A stretch of 64,000 nt of DNA from an uncultured Sulfitobacter sp. (GTDB lineage Bacteria > Pseudomonadota > Alphaproteobacteria > Rhodobacterales > Rhodobacteraceae). The position numbers and the translations under genes were made by a program. Under the pieces are notes generated by a model. The model was not told the DNA's origin. It did no database searches and was given only the letters and a program-made list of their open reading frames with translations. The DNA lies in the NCBI RefSeq assembly GCF_947500075.1, contig NZ_CANMQS010000003.1:538989-602988 (forward strand), read 5' to 3'. Below, piece after piece: positions 1 through 8,564 of this stretch. Numbering within the stretch: the stretch's first letter is position 1; each line of letters opens with the position of its first letter.

Positions 1-1312
1 GAAAGGGCTGGTGGGCATTGCATCCACAAACTGCGACCGCTTGATCACGCTGATCAATGACATTCTCGACCTTGAAAAGATCGAAGCGGGCAAGATGACA
101 TTCACGATGTCCAATTTTGACCTGAACGAACTTGTGGAAACGGCGCTGGAATCCAACCAGTATTATGCGGACACACTTGGCGTCACTGTTGCGCGCGAAG
201 AAAAACCCGGTGGGACGAACTACATGACGTTCGGGGACCGGATGCGTCTGACGCAGGTGATGGACAATCTGATGTCGAACGCCGCAAAATTCTCTGAAAA
301 GGGCGAAGTTGTCCACGTGGGGCTAGAGGAGATGGACGACCGGTTGCGGATCAGCATCCGCGACACAGGCAGCGGCATTCCGGAAGCGGCGCAGGCACAG
401 ATCTTCGACAAGTTCACGCAGGCAGACAGCTCTGACACGCGGGCAAAAGGCGGTACCGGTCTGGGTCTGTCCATCGTCAAACTGATTGTTGAGAGCCATC
501 AGGGGGATGTGCATTTCAACAGTGTCGAAGGTGAAGGCACCGAGTTCTTTGTGGATCTGCCAAAGGTTGAAGGCGAAGAGGTAATCCCGATCCCACGCAC
601 AGCCAACGGGGATGTCCTGCCGTCCGCAAATGCAATTCAGATGGTGCCTGAGGTTGTCTCTGCGGCTTCCACCATTCCGAAGACAGCGATTGAACGTCTG
701 GTTGCAAGGCTCGGTGATGCAGCCGACGACGTTAAGGTAGAGCAGAACCACATTACCGCGCAGCAGGTCGCCAACGGGAAAGGTGTGATGGGCAATTCCA
801 CCGTGCTCAACTGGATCAACATGCAGGATCGGGGGCTCTTGTCCCAACTGCTTGAAAACGGCGACATGGAGAATTGCGAAATTGCGATTGTGGAGTTCTC
901 CAATCCCAACGGGCCAAAGGGGGCGTTTGTCACCGCGTCTGATACGCTTGGAGCCTGGATCGCGGATTGTGACGATCTGATCGTGCGCAAGAGCGCTGAA
1001 AAGATATCCGTGCTCAGCGTCACAGATGACTATGAACTCGCGGAAATCCTGAAAAAGCAGAACAAACCTGCGGTGGCAAACCATGTCTTTTCAAAGGATA
1101 CCGGCATGGCCAAGAAGGGTGATGCCATCGCAAAATATGGCCTGATGAATGATGCGTCTGTCACGCTGCTTGCTCCGATCAAAGGCCGTGGTTTCCCGGA
1201 AAGCTGGCCGCTGACCGTATTTGTTCAACGCCATGAAGCTGCGAAATCCGCGGCCGGCGTGGTATCAAAATTCTCAAGTGGAGGAGGACGCAGCGCGCGC
1301 CGTGCGTCCTGA
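1..1312 (+). CDS. Sensor histidine kinase, C-terminal part (5' end off window)
   Basis: The reading frame is open at the left edge, so the real start and the phosphoacceptor histidine lie outside the window. What remains begins in the second HisKA helix (LINDILDLEKIEAGKM) and continues with a HATPase_c domain: N-box QVMDNLMSNAAKFSE, G1 box DTGSGIP, F-box FDKFTQADSS and G2 box GGTGLGLSIVK. A C-terminal tail of about 230 residues follows that I do not recognise; it has no clear receiver motif. The gene converges on the fliJ-like/motA pair and has no response regulator next to it in the window. A link to motility is inferred only from position. Confidence 0.85.
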   Translation, partial: KGLVGIASTNCDRLITLINDILDLEKIEAGKMTFTMSNFDLNELVETALESNQYYADTLGVTVAREEKPGGTNYMTFGDRMRLTQVMDNLMSNAAKFSEKGEVVHVGLEEMDDRLRISIRDTGSGIPEAAQAQIFDKFTQADSSDTRAKGGTGLGLSIVKLIVESHQGDVHFNSVEGEGTEFFVDLPKVEGEEVIPIPRTANGDVLPSANAIQMVPEVVSAASTIPKTAIERLVARLGDAADDVKVEQNHITAQQVANGKGVMGNSTVLNWINMQDRGLLSQLLENGDMENCEIAIVEFSNPNGPKGAFVTASDTLGAWIADCDDLIVRKSAEKISVLSVTDDYELAEILKKQNKPAVANHVFSKDTGMAKKGDAIAKYGLMNDASVTLLAPIKGRGFPESWPLTVFVQRHEAAKSAAGVVSKFSSGGGRSARRAS

Positions 1313-1409
1313 CGCCAGAGGTTGGACAAAGATGCTGCTTCACCATCCCACAACGGCATGTTCAAAAATACGCTGGAGGATGTGATGGCTCTGTCGCGGG
1401 TCAGGTGCT

Positions 1410-1847
1410 TCAGGTCTTGCCGGACTTCTTAAGCAGATAGAGCGCGCGGTTGGCGTCATCCAATTCCTGAACTTCGCTCCGCTCTGCGTGTTGCTTGATC
1501 TCCTGAACGGTCTGGCCCTTCACCGCTTCATTCGTCTTGACGTCTCTGAACGCCTCAAGCAGCTGTCCCTCTATCGCGCTTGCCCTGTCCTCCAGCTCAG
1601 CGAGCTGTGCTGCCAGGTGTTGCTGGCGACGGTCCGCTGACTGGAGGTAGCCGGACAGGAAGGCGTAGCTGTCCGAGGTGGTGTTTGCCGCCTCGAATGC
1701 CACCTGTTCTGACAAGGCGGATTGTTCTGCCGTGATATCCGCCTGCTGCGCACGCAGTTCGGACAATTCGGCGCCAATGGTTTCAAGCGTATGGGTCTTC
1801 ACCCGGTGGACCAGATTGAGAGATGCGAGCCGCCGGGTTGAAGACAT
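1410..1847 (-). CDS. fliJ: FliJ-like flagellar export coiled-coil protein
   Basis: This 145-residue protein is almost entirely charged, glutamine-rich helix with heptad-like spacing (ELSELRAQQADITAEQ, LAAQLAELEDRASAIEGQL), as in FliJ, the export-ATPase stalk protein. FliJ sequences are poorly conserved, so the call rests on length, coiled-coil character and position. It starts 4 bp after the motA stop codon and is probably translated in the same operon. The fliI ATPase gene is 22 kb away in the same cluster. No other FliJ candidate was seen in the window. Confidence 0.6.
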   Translation of the reverse strand: MSSTRRLASLNLVHRVKTHTLETIGAELSELRAQQADITAEQSALSEQVAFEAANTTSDSYAFLSGYLQSADRRQQHLAAQLAELEDRASAIEGQLLEAFRDVKTNEAVKGQTVQEIKQHAERSEVQELDDANRALYLLKKSGKT

Positions 1848-1850
1848 AGG

Positions 1851-2720
1851 TTACGCCGCCTGAGGGATGGACTGCCGCGCTTCTTCCATCTCATAGAAGG
1901 AAGGCTGCAACAGCGTCGGGATAGAGCCACGCCCGATCTCTGTGCAGATTGTGGGCGAATGATTGTGCAGGATCGCGATGAAGATGTCGCGGATCACAGC
2001 GTAGAAGATGCCGTCCTGCTCTTCAATGGCTTCCAGCCGGTTCGCAATGGGTGCGACAAAAAGATAGGCAAGGAAAACGCCAAGGAAAGTACCCACAAGC
2101 GCGCCCCCGATCATCAGGCCCAGAACGGCAGGGGGTTTATCAATGGAGGCCATCGTTTTGATCACGCCCAAAACGGCCGCAACAATCCCGATCGCCGGAA
2201 GCGCGTCACCGACAACGGTCAGACCATGCGGTGCGACCAGCGCTTCGTGATGGTGCTTTTTGAGCTTGCGGTTGATGACATCTTCGAACTGGTAGGGGTC
2301 GTCAAACTGCAAGGCCAGCAAACGGAAGCTATCGGTGATCAGATCGATTGCAAAGTGATCCTTCTGAATCTTCGGGTATTCCGAGAAAATCGAGCTTTCC
2401 GTCGGATTTTCAATGTGTTCATCCAAGGCAAGCATGCCATCTGTCCGGTAGATCTTTGCCAGAGTGAACATCAGGTTCAACAGATCGATGTAGTCTTTGC
2501 TCTTCCACTTGGGGCCTTTGAAGGCCTTCAGCAACGACTTGCCAGCGCCCAGAATATTGGCAAATGAGTTTGCCGCGATGAAGGAGCCAAGGGCGGCGCC
2601 GCCGATCATCATGCCTTCGAAAGGCAAGGCGTGCATGATGATGCCCATCTCGCCGCCTGACAGCATATAGCCGCCAAAAACCATGCCCATTACGACGGCA
2701 AATCCAATAAGAATCGTCAT
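1851..2720 (-). CDS. motA: Flagellar motor stator protein MotA
   Basis: MotA forms the proton-conducting stator with MotB in the inner membrane. The protein is 289 residues, the usual MotA length. Helices 1 and 2 are at the N terminus (GFAVVMGMVFGGYML and the GGAALGSFIAAN region). A long cytoplasmic loop carries the charged torque-generating segment, and helices 3 and 4 follow (LPAIGIVAAVLGVIKTM, GALVGTFLGVFLAYLF). The gene is followed closely by the fliJ-like gene. Unusually it is separated from motB by an opposite-strand gene, so stator subunits are made from two transcripts. A TTTATACTTC box lies about 60 bp upstream. Confidence 0.95.
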   Translation of the reverse strand: MTILIGFAVVMGMVFGGYMLSGGEMGIIMHALPFEGMMIGGAALGSFIAANSFANILGAGKSLLKAFKGPKWKSKDYIDLLNLMFTLAKIYRTDGMLALDEHIENPTESSIFSEYPKIQKDHFAIDLITDSFRLLALQFDDPYQFEDVINRKLKKHHHEALVAPHGLTVVGDALPAIGIVAAVLGVIKTMASIDKPPAVLGLMIGGALVGTFLGVFLAYLFVAPIANRLEAIEEQDGIFYAVIRDIFIAILHNHSPTICTEIGRGSIPTLLQPSFYEMEEARQSIPQAA

Positions 2721-2781
2721 TTTCGGTGTTTCCTGCTGCTCTTGCTTTTTGTGCTCGTTTTTCGGTAATTCTGTGTAGGTG

Positions 2782-2790
2782 AAGTATAAA
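2782..2790 (-). promoter_or_regulatory. ATACTTG-type box upstream of motA
   Basis: Read towards motA the sequence is TTTATACTTC, one base from the TTTATACTTG upstream of flgB. It is one member of a recurring spacer motif in this flagellar island; the function is unknown. Confidence 0.35.
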
Positions 2791-2875
2791 AATCAACTTA
2801 CAAATGAAAAACCGCTTCTAATTTTGGGGTTTGGGACTAAAATGCAATCAGTTGTTGATTTGGGGATGTGACAAC

Positions 2876-3424
2876 ATGGATAAGTCAGGCAGTAGACTTG
2901 TTGTTTTGGTGGATGGGACGGACGTGAAGCACATCTTCGCGTCCTGGCCCCAGGATATCTGCCTTGCTGTCTGTCTGGACCCGTCCGGCGATTGCTCCAT
3001 GGTGGTGTTTCACCGGCAGGAGCGTCCCGCCATTGCCAGGCATCTGATTGCGGTGCTTGGCTGGCCAACGGAGGAGACGCTCTTTGTCCCCCGCGTTGAT
3101 GGATTTGAAACGCGGCAGTTCCTCTATTCCGACGAACGGCGGTTGATGGCTTTGGTAAGCTGCAATCCCGATATCCTGGAAGAGGCGCATGACTACGCGG
3201 TGAACTACACCTATGCGCTGGAGGAAGGGTTGGATCCGCTGCGGATGCTTGGCCACGACGCGCCTTCGGAGGACGCCCCGCTGAGCGATGAAGTTCAGGA
3301 AGTGTTGACCAAGACCGGTCGACGACCGGTTGTGCCGGATTTCCTGCGCCGCTCTGCCGAGAATGCAAAGCGGGCGAAGTTCGCATCGGTGCGGAAGGTG
3401 GGTTTTGCAGCATTGACTGGATAA
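2876..3424 (+). CDS. Unknown protein encoded between motA and motB
   Basis: This is a protein of about 182 residues with no motif I recognise, no signal peptide and no membrane helix. The ATG at 2876 is chosen because a GGGGA sequence lies about 9 bases upstream. An in-frame TTG at 2831 would add 15 residues but has poorer context. The N-terminal half looks like a compact alpha/beta domain (LVVLVDGTDVKHIFASW), and the C-terminal 40 residues are basic. It is transcribed against motA and motB and ends 8 bases from the motB stop codon. Its place inside the stator locus suggests a motility-linked role, but that is inference. Confidence 0.7.
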   Translation: MDKSGSRLVVLVDGTDVKHIFASWPQDICLAVCLDPSGDCSMVVFHRQERPAIARHLIAVLGWPTEETLFVPRVDGFETRQFLYSDERRLMALVSCNPDILEEAHDYAVNYTYALEEGLDPLRMLGHDAPSEDAPLSDEVQEVLTKTGRRPVVPDFLRRSAENAKRAKFASVRKVGFAALTG

Positions 3425-3432
3425 CCTTTCGC

Positions 3433-4626
3433 TTAGCGGAGCGCGTTGCGGAGGTTGTTGAAGACCTCCTTGTCAGCGGTTGGCACGACAGCCGGAGCGG
3501 TTTCGATTTTCACTTCAGTTTCAGTCGAGACTGTCTTTTCCGTTTTTATATCAACAGCTTGTGCCTCAGTTGCGGGTTCTTCCGTTGCCATCGCCGTGTC
3601 TTCAGCCACCGGGCCGCTGTTTGCGGATGTGTTGTACTGCACCATGATGGAGATGCGGCGGTTTGATGGGTCCTTTGGGTCATCCGGTACAAGCAAATCA
3701 GTATCGGCAAGGCCAGACACGCGCACGATGCGGTCTTGCGTGACGCCCGTCCCCAGAAATACCCGCCGCGTCGCATTTGCGCGGTCCGACGACAGATCCC
3801 AGTTGTCATAGGCAGTGCTGTCGGCGAAGGGCACAGCATCCGTATGGCCTGAAATGACGATCTTGTTCGGCAGATCGGCAAGCGACTCACCAAGGTTGGT
3901 CATCAGTACTTCTGTGCTGCCAATCATTTCGGCGCGCCCGCTCTGGAACATTGGTTGCCCTTCCTGATCGATGATCTGGATGTGCAGGCCTTCGGGGGTT
4001 TCCTCGAAAATCACGCTTTGCTGCAACTGATCCAGCTCAGGACTGGCTTGAATGGCTTGCAAGATCTCGTTCTGAAGCTCTTCGAATTTGGCGTCATCGG
4101 CGGCATGCAGCGATTCAGCACCGTCTATGCTGTCTTCCGACTGGCCTGCGGCGGCACCTGACATGCCTTCAACCGCATCTTCCATCTTTTGGTCTGTTTC
4201 CTGCGTGCTGCCAGCGGAGGGCGCCTGTTTCACGCCATCATGGCTGGTCGCCGCGGCTTCATTTGGCTCGTCATTTGGTGTGACATCCCGGATTTCCCAG
4301 GTTGCGGGCGTCGGATCGTCAATCGCGCCCAGCTCTGAGCCGCGCGCAACGATTGATCCATTTGACGCAGACAGGGTGCCTGGCGGTCCGATGGTTGCGC
4401 CATCAAGGACACCACTTCCGCCTGGAAGCGTTGCATCTGTAAAGTATTGTGCGATCCCCTTAAGCGCCTGCTCGTCAGAGCTGGCCAGGATCCACATCAA
4501 GAGGAAGAACGCCATCATCGCGGTCATGAAGTCCGCATAGGCAACTTTCCAGCCACCACCATGGTGACCGCCGCCCTCAATGACTTCGACCTTCTTGAAA
4601 ATCTTCGGCTGCTCTGCTGCTGCCAT
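3433..4626 (-). CDS. motB: Flagellar motor stator protein MotB
   Basis: MotB anchors the stator to peptidoglycan. The single N-terminal membrane helix contains the proton-binding aspartate (ADFMTAMMAFFLLMW, Asp at about residue 32). A long linker of low complexity, rich in Asp, Glu and Ala, follows. The C-terminal OmpA-like peptidoglycan-binding domain is clear (VISGHTDAVPF, LSSDRANATRRVF, PSNRRISIMVQY). At 397 residues it is longer than the enteric protein, mostly because of the linker and a C-terminal Thr/Glu/Ala-rich tail of about 65 residues. Its partner motA is 700 bp downstream beyond an opposite-strand gene. Confidence 0.95.
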   Translation of the reverse strand: MAAAEQPKIFKKVEVIEGGGHHGGGWKVAYADFMTAMMAFFLLMWILASSDEQALKGIAQYFTDATLPGGSGVLDGATIGPPGTLSASNGSIVARGSELGAIDDPTPATWEIRDVTPNDEPNEAAATSHDGVKQAPSAGSTQETDQKMEDAVEGMSGAAAGQSEDSIDGAESLHAADDAKFEELQNEILQAIQASPELDQLQQSVIFEETPEGLHIQIIDQEGQPMFQSGRAEMIGSTEVLMTNLGESLADLPNKIVISGHTDAVPFADSTAYDNWDLSSDRANATRRVFLGTGVTQDRIVRVSGLADTDLLVPDDPKDPSNRRISIMVQYNTSANSGPVAEDTAMATEEPATEAQAVDIKTEKTVSTETEVKIETAPAVVPTADKEVFNNLRNALR

Positions 4627-4759
4627 CTGCTCTGCCTCATGTCCGTCGAATCTATCGATCGTTCATTCGGCGCGCTTCTGCAGCACCGGTTTAGGCAAGT
4701 TATTGCGATGGATTGCGTTTGCTGGAGGGCTGGATTGTGATTTTAGTGTGACGCAGTTT

Positions 4760-5227
4760 TCAGGCGGACGAGCTGTCCGCTTCGGTCACGCCAGCAGCGC
4801 GTGTGTAGCGGCCCAGACCAATACGCTTGGCATATTCTGCCTTACGCACAGAATAGTTGGGCGCAACAAGCGGATGGTCTTCGGGAAGGCCGAGCTTGAG
4901 ACGATACTGCTCTTCGGTGAGCCCATGTTCCGCTTTCAGGTGCCGTTTCAACATGGTGAATGACCGACCACAGCACAGGCAGACCACGGTTTCGTCTGTG
5001 ACTGAGTCTTCGATCGGAACAGCGGGTGTAATGGTAAGCGGTTTCGCAGATTGTGACCCTGCGGCCATGTCGATCAAGGTGGCACTGCCGAGATCCTGTT
5101 CAACATGACCATCGAGGCTTCGGATGAGTTCAAGGATATCCTTGACCGTCGCGCTTTCCCGAGACGCATAGGCTGATACGATGCGTATCATCGCTTCTGA
5201 CATCGCTGACTGAGCAACATTCTTCAT
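4760..5227 (-). CDS. MucR/Ros-family zinc-finger transcriptional regulator
   Basis: The protein has about 155 residues with the Ros/MucR C2H2-type finger CLCCGRSFTMLKRHLKAEH followed by LTEEQYRLKLGLPEDHPLVAPNY, the hallmark of this alphaproteobacterial family. Family members repress or activate exopolysaccharide and motility genes. The ATG at 5227 has GAGGAA 5 bases upstream; a TTG six codons earlier overlaps that Shine-Dalgarno and is unlikely. The gene is a single unit between motB and the 5457-5678 gene. An imperfect palindrome CCATG-N5-CATGG (5376-5390) lies upstream and could be an operator. A motility role is inferred from family and position. Confidence 0.9.
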   Translation of the reverse strand: MKNVAQSAMSEAMIRIVSAYASRESATVKDILELIRSLDGHVEQDLGSATLIDMAAGSQSAKPLTITPAVPIEDSVTDETVVCLCCGRSFTMLKRHLKAEHGLTEEQYRLKLGLPEDHPLVAPNYSVRKAEYAKRIGLGRYTRAAGVTEADSSSA

Positions 5228-5456
5228 CTTTACTTCCTCGTTCAACTACAAGTGCGAAACATAAACAGAGGCGTCATGAGATATGCACTATTCATGATCT
5301 GGAGCGACTATTGAGACGAAAATCCTCAATGACAAGAAGAAAGGTCTGTTAGTTGTTGTATCGGCGAAATTTCGACCATGGCGCGCATGGTTAGCGAAAA
5401 AGCGCTTACTTTTGACAAGATTGGTGGTTCCCGTGTTGGACGTGCCCCTGGTTTTG

Positions 5457-5678
5457 TCACGACAGAAGTTTGCACAACTGGTCGTTTGTCATCTTGTCCT
5501 TGTCGTCGTCTGGTCGGGGCTGTTGGATGAAATCCTGTTCCTGAAGGAAAGAATGGGCGCTTTCCAAAATGGCACGGGAGTAGGGATCGAGTGCGTCCTG
5601 ACGCACGAGCGAATCGAGCCGAACTGCCGCCTCAAAGGCGATATTTCGTGATGTGTTCGGGTGGTTTGTAGATGCCAT
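5457..5678 (-). CDS. Small hypothetical protein, 73 residues
   Basis: A short open frame encoding a charged, mainly helical protein (FEAAVRLDSLVRQDALDPYSRAILESAHSFL). It has no recognised domain, signal or membrane segment. The ATG lies just after a GCAGGC sequence that is only a moderate ribosome site. An ATACTTG-type box (5698-5705) lies about 20 bp upstream, as for the TPR-type gene at 34528. A smaller frame exists on the opposite strand, but this one has more protein-like composition. It may or may not be translated. Confidence 0.45.
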   Translation of the reverse strand: MASTNHPNTSRNIAFEAAVRLDSLVRQDALDPYSRAILESAHSFLQEQDFIQQPRPDDDKDKMTNDQLCKLLS

Positions 5679-5695
5679 CTTGCCTGCTAACTCAA

Positions 5696-5705
5696 CTTAT
5701 ACTTG
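5696..5705 (+). promoter_or_regulatory. ATACTTG box in the 5679-5949 spacer
   Basis: The sequence CTTATACTTG is followed 11 bases later by CTTTC. It lies between the small minus-strand gene and the OmpR-type regulator gene. The spacer also holds a TTAA half-site at 5872-5875 about 75 bp before the regulator start. Confidence 0.35.
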
Positions 5706-5949
5706 GTCAAGCTTTCTGCTTAACTCAAAACCATAGATAGTCAGCCAAGTTTAAATTATTGTAAATGAATGGGCTGAGGTGTGGTTTTTTGTGAGAGTTC
5801 GTGGGTAAGGCGAGAGAAATGCTGGATATTTCCCAATAATTTTATCATCTTGAACCAGTTGTTAACCATTGTAAACATGGATATGCTTTGGTTCTGAATG
5901 GCTCATCTTCGATTGTTTCGGAGAAAAGCCTCCTCGTTTGGCCAGCATT

Positions 5950-6666
5950 ATGTCAGTGAATCCTTGTAGTTGTTCTTGTGTGATTCTGTCGCATGATCCG
6001 GCGGTTGTGACGTCGCTGGGCTACCTGTTGCGGGTGGTGTTGCAGTGTGACTGCAAGGTCGTCACGGAAACGGACGATGCGTTTGTGGATCTAGAACCGT
6101 ATTTCGCACCCGCGCCAGATGTGTTTTTTGCCTATGCTGATCCTCACAACCAGTCTGCGTTGTCGCAAGTGTCAGCTGTGCGGGACAAAGGGATGCCGAC
6201 ACTCGTCATTGCGGTGCTCAAGGATCTTCCAGACCTGGGCGCGCAGATGTACGAGGCTGGCGCCGCGGACGTTGTACATTGGCCGGCCGACCTGAAAGAG
6301 ATCGCGCTGAGGTTGCGACACCATCTTGGACATAAGTGGGATCCATCCAGGACAATTGATTTGTCTGCCGATTGGGAGGCTGAGTCTTATGTGGCGGACC
6401 TCGCGGATTTGACGACGGCTGAAGCGCAGATTGTCCGGATCCTGATGGCGAAGGACGGCCGTATCGTGACGCGGGATGAGTTGAGCTTGGCGTTGGACGC
6501 GCGTCCCTGGCGACATGGCGACCGAAAATTTGATGTCCACATGGCGAAGATTCGCAAGAAACTGCTTGCGGCGTTTGGGTCAAACCTGACGGTTGCAACC
6601 ATTCGGTCGCGTGGATATCGGCTGTCGACCAACGGTTCCAACCTGTTCTCTTCCGTGGATGACTGA
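5950..6666 (+). CDS. OmpR-type response-regulator-like protein with degenerate receiver
   Basis: The protein has about 238 residues. Residues 8 to about 120 resemble a receiver domain (VILSHDPAVVTSLGYLLR ... MYEAGAADVVHWPADLKEI), but the strand that normally ends in the phospho-accepting Asp reads DVFFAYADP, so that residue is not conserved. Residues 145-232 form an OmpR-type winged helix (LTTAEAQIVRILM ... DVHMAKIRKKL ... IRSRGYRL). It probably binds DNA without phosphorylation. The ATG at 5950 is preferred over a TTG 12 bases upstream. Its layout resembles the FtcR-like regulator at 28009, so the island encodes two such proteins. Targets are unknown. Confidence 0.85.
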   Translation: MSVNPCSCSCVILSHDPAVVTSLGYLLRVVLQCDCKVVTETDDAFVDLEPYFAPAPDVFFAYADPHNQSALSQVSAVRDKGMPTLVIAVLKDLPDLGAQMYEAGAADVVHWPADLKEIALRLRHHLGHKWDPSRTIDLSADWEAESYVADLADLTTAEAQIVRILMAKDGRIVTRDELSLALDARPWRHGDRKFDVHMAKIRKKLLAAFGSNLTVATIRSRGYRLSTNGSNLFSSVDD

Positions 6667-7074
6667 TCCAAACTTTCGGCAGATCGACCAACTACCTGTG
6701 ATTGCAGTCAGGCTGACGTTGGGTCGTCAAAACGCGCTTTGCCCCATTCTTTAACCTGAAGGGAAGATTTGTAAACGCGTCCGGTGGATAAGTGCCCCCA
6801 TATTTCGGGCGAGTGACCATATGGTGGAAGATTGGTTTAACGTGCCACAACATGTTGCCCCAAAAATGACATAAATACCGGGAAGTTATCGAGAGAGTTG
6901 TCGGGTGCCGTCCGCAAAAGCTATGCAGAGTCCTGTCCTTGCACCCATTGGAGAGAATCCAATAATTAACAATTCTTTCGTTTCCCTTAGCTTAACCAAT
7001 TACTAACCTGTGATTGTAGCGGGTGGGCTGTTCGCGCGCTGAGAAACAAAAAAAGAAGCAAGGACTATCAGATA
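6667..7074. other. Non-coding spacer before the 7075 gene
   Basis: About 410 bp without a convincing gene. It is more A+T-rich than its neighbours, especially near the right end. The only signal I can support is the TTAA-N7-CTAA site at 6992-7006. No clear terminator follows the regulator gene. Confidence 0.5.
6992..7006 (+). promoter_or_regulatory. CtrA-like site (TTAA-N7-CTAA)
   Basis: TTAACCAATTACTAA differs by one base from the CtrA consensus TTAA-N7-TTAA and lies 69 bp upstream of the 7075 start codon. The flgB site read on the minus strand has the same TTAA-N7-CTAACC form. Confidence 0.5.
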
Positions 7075-7512
7075 ATGGATACCCTACTTGAGCAGATATG
7101 GAGCGACGCTTTGGAAGAGCGGACCAACCTGAACGGGTCCCCGATTTCGTATCTGTTGACGTCTTTGCTTGCAGCTCCGGTACTGTCTCTGGTTGATACG
7201 TCCTCAACCGCGCGATCCGAGCCCTTTGTCAGCTATGGCGGGTATGAAATCCTCCCTGGCGCCAGTCTGGCTGACGTGCTTCTGGAAGAAATGGGAATCG
7301 AGATCGACGAGACGACCGTGGTGTTGGTTGAACGCATTAGCAGCCCCGGTGAGACCCGTGGATCAACAGAAGAGCTGGGACGTACCGTTGGCCGTATCCT
7401 GCTTGAGCTTTCGATGATGGATTCAGGGGCCAAAGCGCCTGCTGACCTTCCGAAACCCCTGATTTCTGCGACATCAACAGGGCGCGCGCTACAGCAAACC
7501 CCCATCAACTGA
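7075..7512 (+). CDS. Unknown protein, 145 residues, in the flagellar island
   Basis: No family is recognised. The protein is acidic, starts with an amphipathic helix (MDTLLEQIWSDALEERTN), has a middle alpha/beta stretch (YEILPGASLADVLLEEMGI, TTVVLVERISSPGE) and a Ser/Thr/Pro-rich C-terminal tail. There is no signal peptide or membrane helix. AAGGA lies about 13 bases before the ATG. The near-consensus CtrA site upstream and the flaF-flbT genes downstream suggest it is co-regulated with motility; that is inference. Confidence 0.65.
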   Translation: MDTLLEQIWSDALEERTNLNGSPISYLLTSLLAAPVLSLVDTSSTARSEPFVSYGGYEILPGASLADVLLEEMGIEIDETTVVLVERISSPGETRGSTEELGRTVGRILLELSMMDSGAKAPADLPKPLISATSTGRALQQTPIN

Positions 7513-7553
7513 CGTAATTGTTTCAAGAGAATCGGCATCTGTAATATTTAGTA

Positions 7554-7578
7554 AGATCAGAGTGTTATAATCTGATCT
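7554..7578 (+). terminator. Hairpin after the 7075 gene
   Basis: AGATCAG and CTGATCT form a 7-bp stem around an 11-nt loop about 40 bp after the stop codon. There is no strong U-tract, so termination is only possible. Confidence 0.3.
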
Positions 7579-7660
7579 GCTCCTGATACTTGTTGCGCTT
7601 TGGCAACTGTTGCGTGTGAAGCGACCAAATTTTCTCTCATTATCCACTTATTAAAAATCG

Positions 7661-7675
7661 TTAAACGGGCGTTAA
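7661..7675 (+). promoter_or_regulatory. CtrA consensus site upstream of flaF
   Basis: TTAAACGGGCGTTAA is a perfect TTAA-N7-TTAA match, 54 bp before the flaF start codon. In alphaproteobacteria this is the binding site of the response regulator CtrA. Confidence 0.65.
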
Positions 7676-7728
7676 CCGGGTCTCTGTAATGTCTGTTGCG
7701 AGGCAGAAAAAACATACAGGTGACGAGA

Positions 7729-8127
7729 ATGAGCGTAACCGCGTACAAGCGGACGATCTCGCACACAGAGGCGCCAAGACAGATTGAGCGTCGTATTCTT
7801 GTGCAAGTGACGGCCGAACTAGAACAGAAGTTCGAAGATTTTGACAAAAGCGACCGCCGGATTGAGCGGCTGGAGCTTTTGGCGAATGGTCTGCGCCATA
7901 CTGTCTGGAAAAACCAGATGGTCTGGATGACCTTCAAATCCGATCTCCTTGAAAAGGAGAATGGCTTGCCTGAAACACTGCGCGGTGCGCTGGTGTCTTT
8001 GGCATTCTGGGTGGAGAACCACTCGCAAGGTGTCATGTCAGGGGGCAAGAACATCCGCCCGCTGATCGACGTCAACCGGAGCATCATTGATGGGCTTGCT
8101 GGTCAAGCCTACAGCGCGGTGGAGTAG
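7729..8127 (+). CDS. flaF: Flagellar biosynthesis regulator FlaF
   Basis: FlaF works with FlbT to control flagellin synthesis and secretion in alphaproteobacteria. The protein has 132 residues and the family N terminus (MSVTAYKRTISHTEAPRQIE), then the conserved WKNQMVWMTFKSDL and LPETLRGALVSLAFWVENHS segments. The ATG at 7729 follows AGGTGACGAGA. An upstream in-frame start would add 11 residues with no ribosome site. The stop is 6 bases before the flbT start, so the two genes are surely cotranscribed, with a perfect CtrA-type site upstream. Confidence 0.95.
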   Translation: MSVTAYKRTISHTEAPRQIERRILVQVTAELEQKFEDFDKSDRRIERLELLANGLRHTVWKNQMVWMTFKSDLLEKENGLPETLRGALVSLAFWVENHSQGVMSGGKNIRPLIDVNRSIIDGLAGQAYSAVE

Positions 8128-8133
8128 TTCGAT

Positions 8134-8553
8134 ATGCCACTTAATCTTACCCTAAAACCCAACGAAGTGGTTTTGATCAACGGGTGTGTGATCCGAAATT
8201 CAGATCGACGCCAGACCATTCTGATCGAAAGCCAAGGTGATATCGTGCGGCAGCGCGATCTTCTGAACGATTCAGAGGCCCGTACCCCTGTTAAGGAAGT
8301 CTATTTCTTCATTCAGACAGCCCTTCTGGACAGTGGCGTCAGAGAGAAGCTTGTGCCGATCATCCAAAAGAAACTGGGGCAGCTTGTTCCCGTTTTTCAT
8401 GATGAAATGTCTCAGCACATCTTTGAAGCGGCGTCGCATGTGTCGCATGAAGACTTCTACAAGGCGATGCGCGCTCTGCGGCCGCTGATGGACTATGAAG
8501 CCAAGCTTTTTGACATGCTCAACAGTCGGCAGGTCGTGACGGCTGCGGAGTAG
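8134..8553 (+). CDS. flbT: Flagellin synthesis repressor FlbT
   Basis: FlbT binds flagellin mRNA and restrains its translation in related bacteria. The protein has 139 residues with typical FlbT features: LTLKPNEVVLINGCVIRN, VYFFIQTALLD and the C-terminal YKAMRALRPLMDYEAKLF. It is the middle gene of flaF-flbT-DUF1217, with gaps of 6 and 11 bases. The flagellin gene it should regulate is at 24907-25734 in the same island. Confidence 0.95.
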   Translation: MPLNLTLKPNEVVLINGCVIRNSDRRQTILIESQGDIVRQRDLLNDSEARTPVKEVYFFIQTALLDSGVREKLVPIIQKKLGQLVPVFHDEMSQHIFEAASHVSHEDFYKAMRALRPLMDYEAKLFDMLNSRQVVTAAE

Positions 8554-8564
8554 GGAGCAGGACG

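Noticed and set aside
5376..5390. CCATG-N5-CATGG palindrome upstream of the MucR-like gene as a firm autoregulatory operator
   Set aside because: Short and seen only once; kept only as a remark under the gene.
5412..5651. Plus-strand frame of 79 codons opposite the 5457-5678 gene
   Set aside because: It is hydrophobic in an irregular way, has no ribosome site and overlaps a better minus-strand frame.
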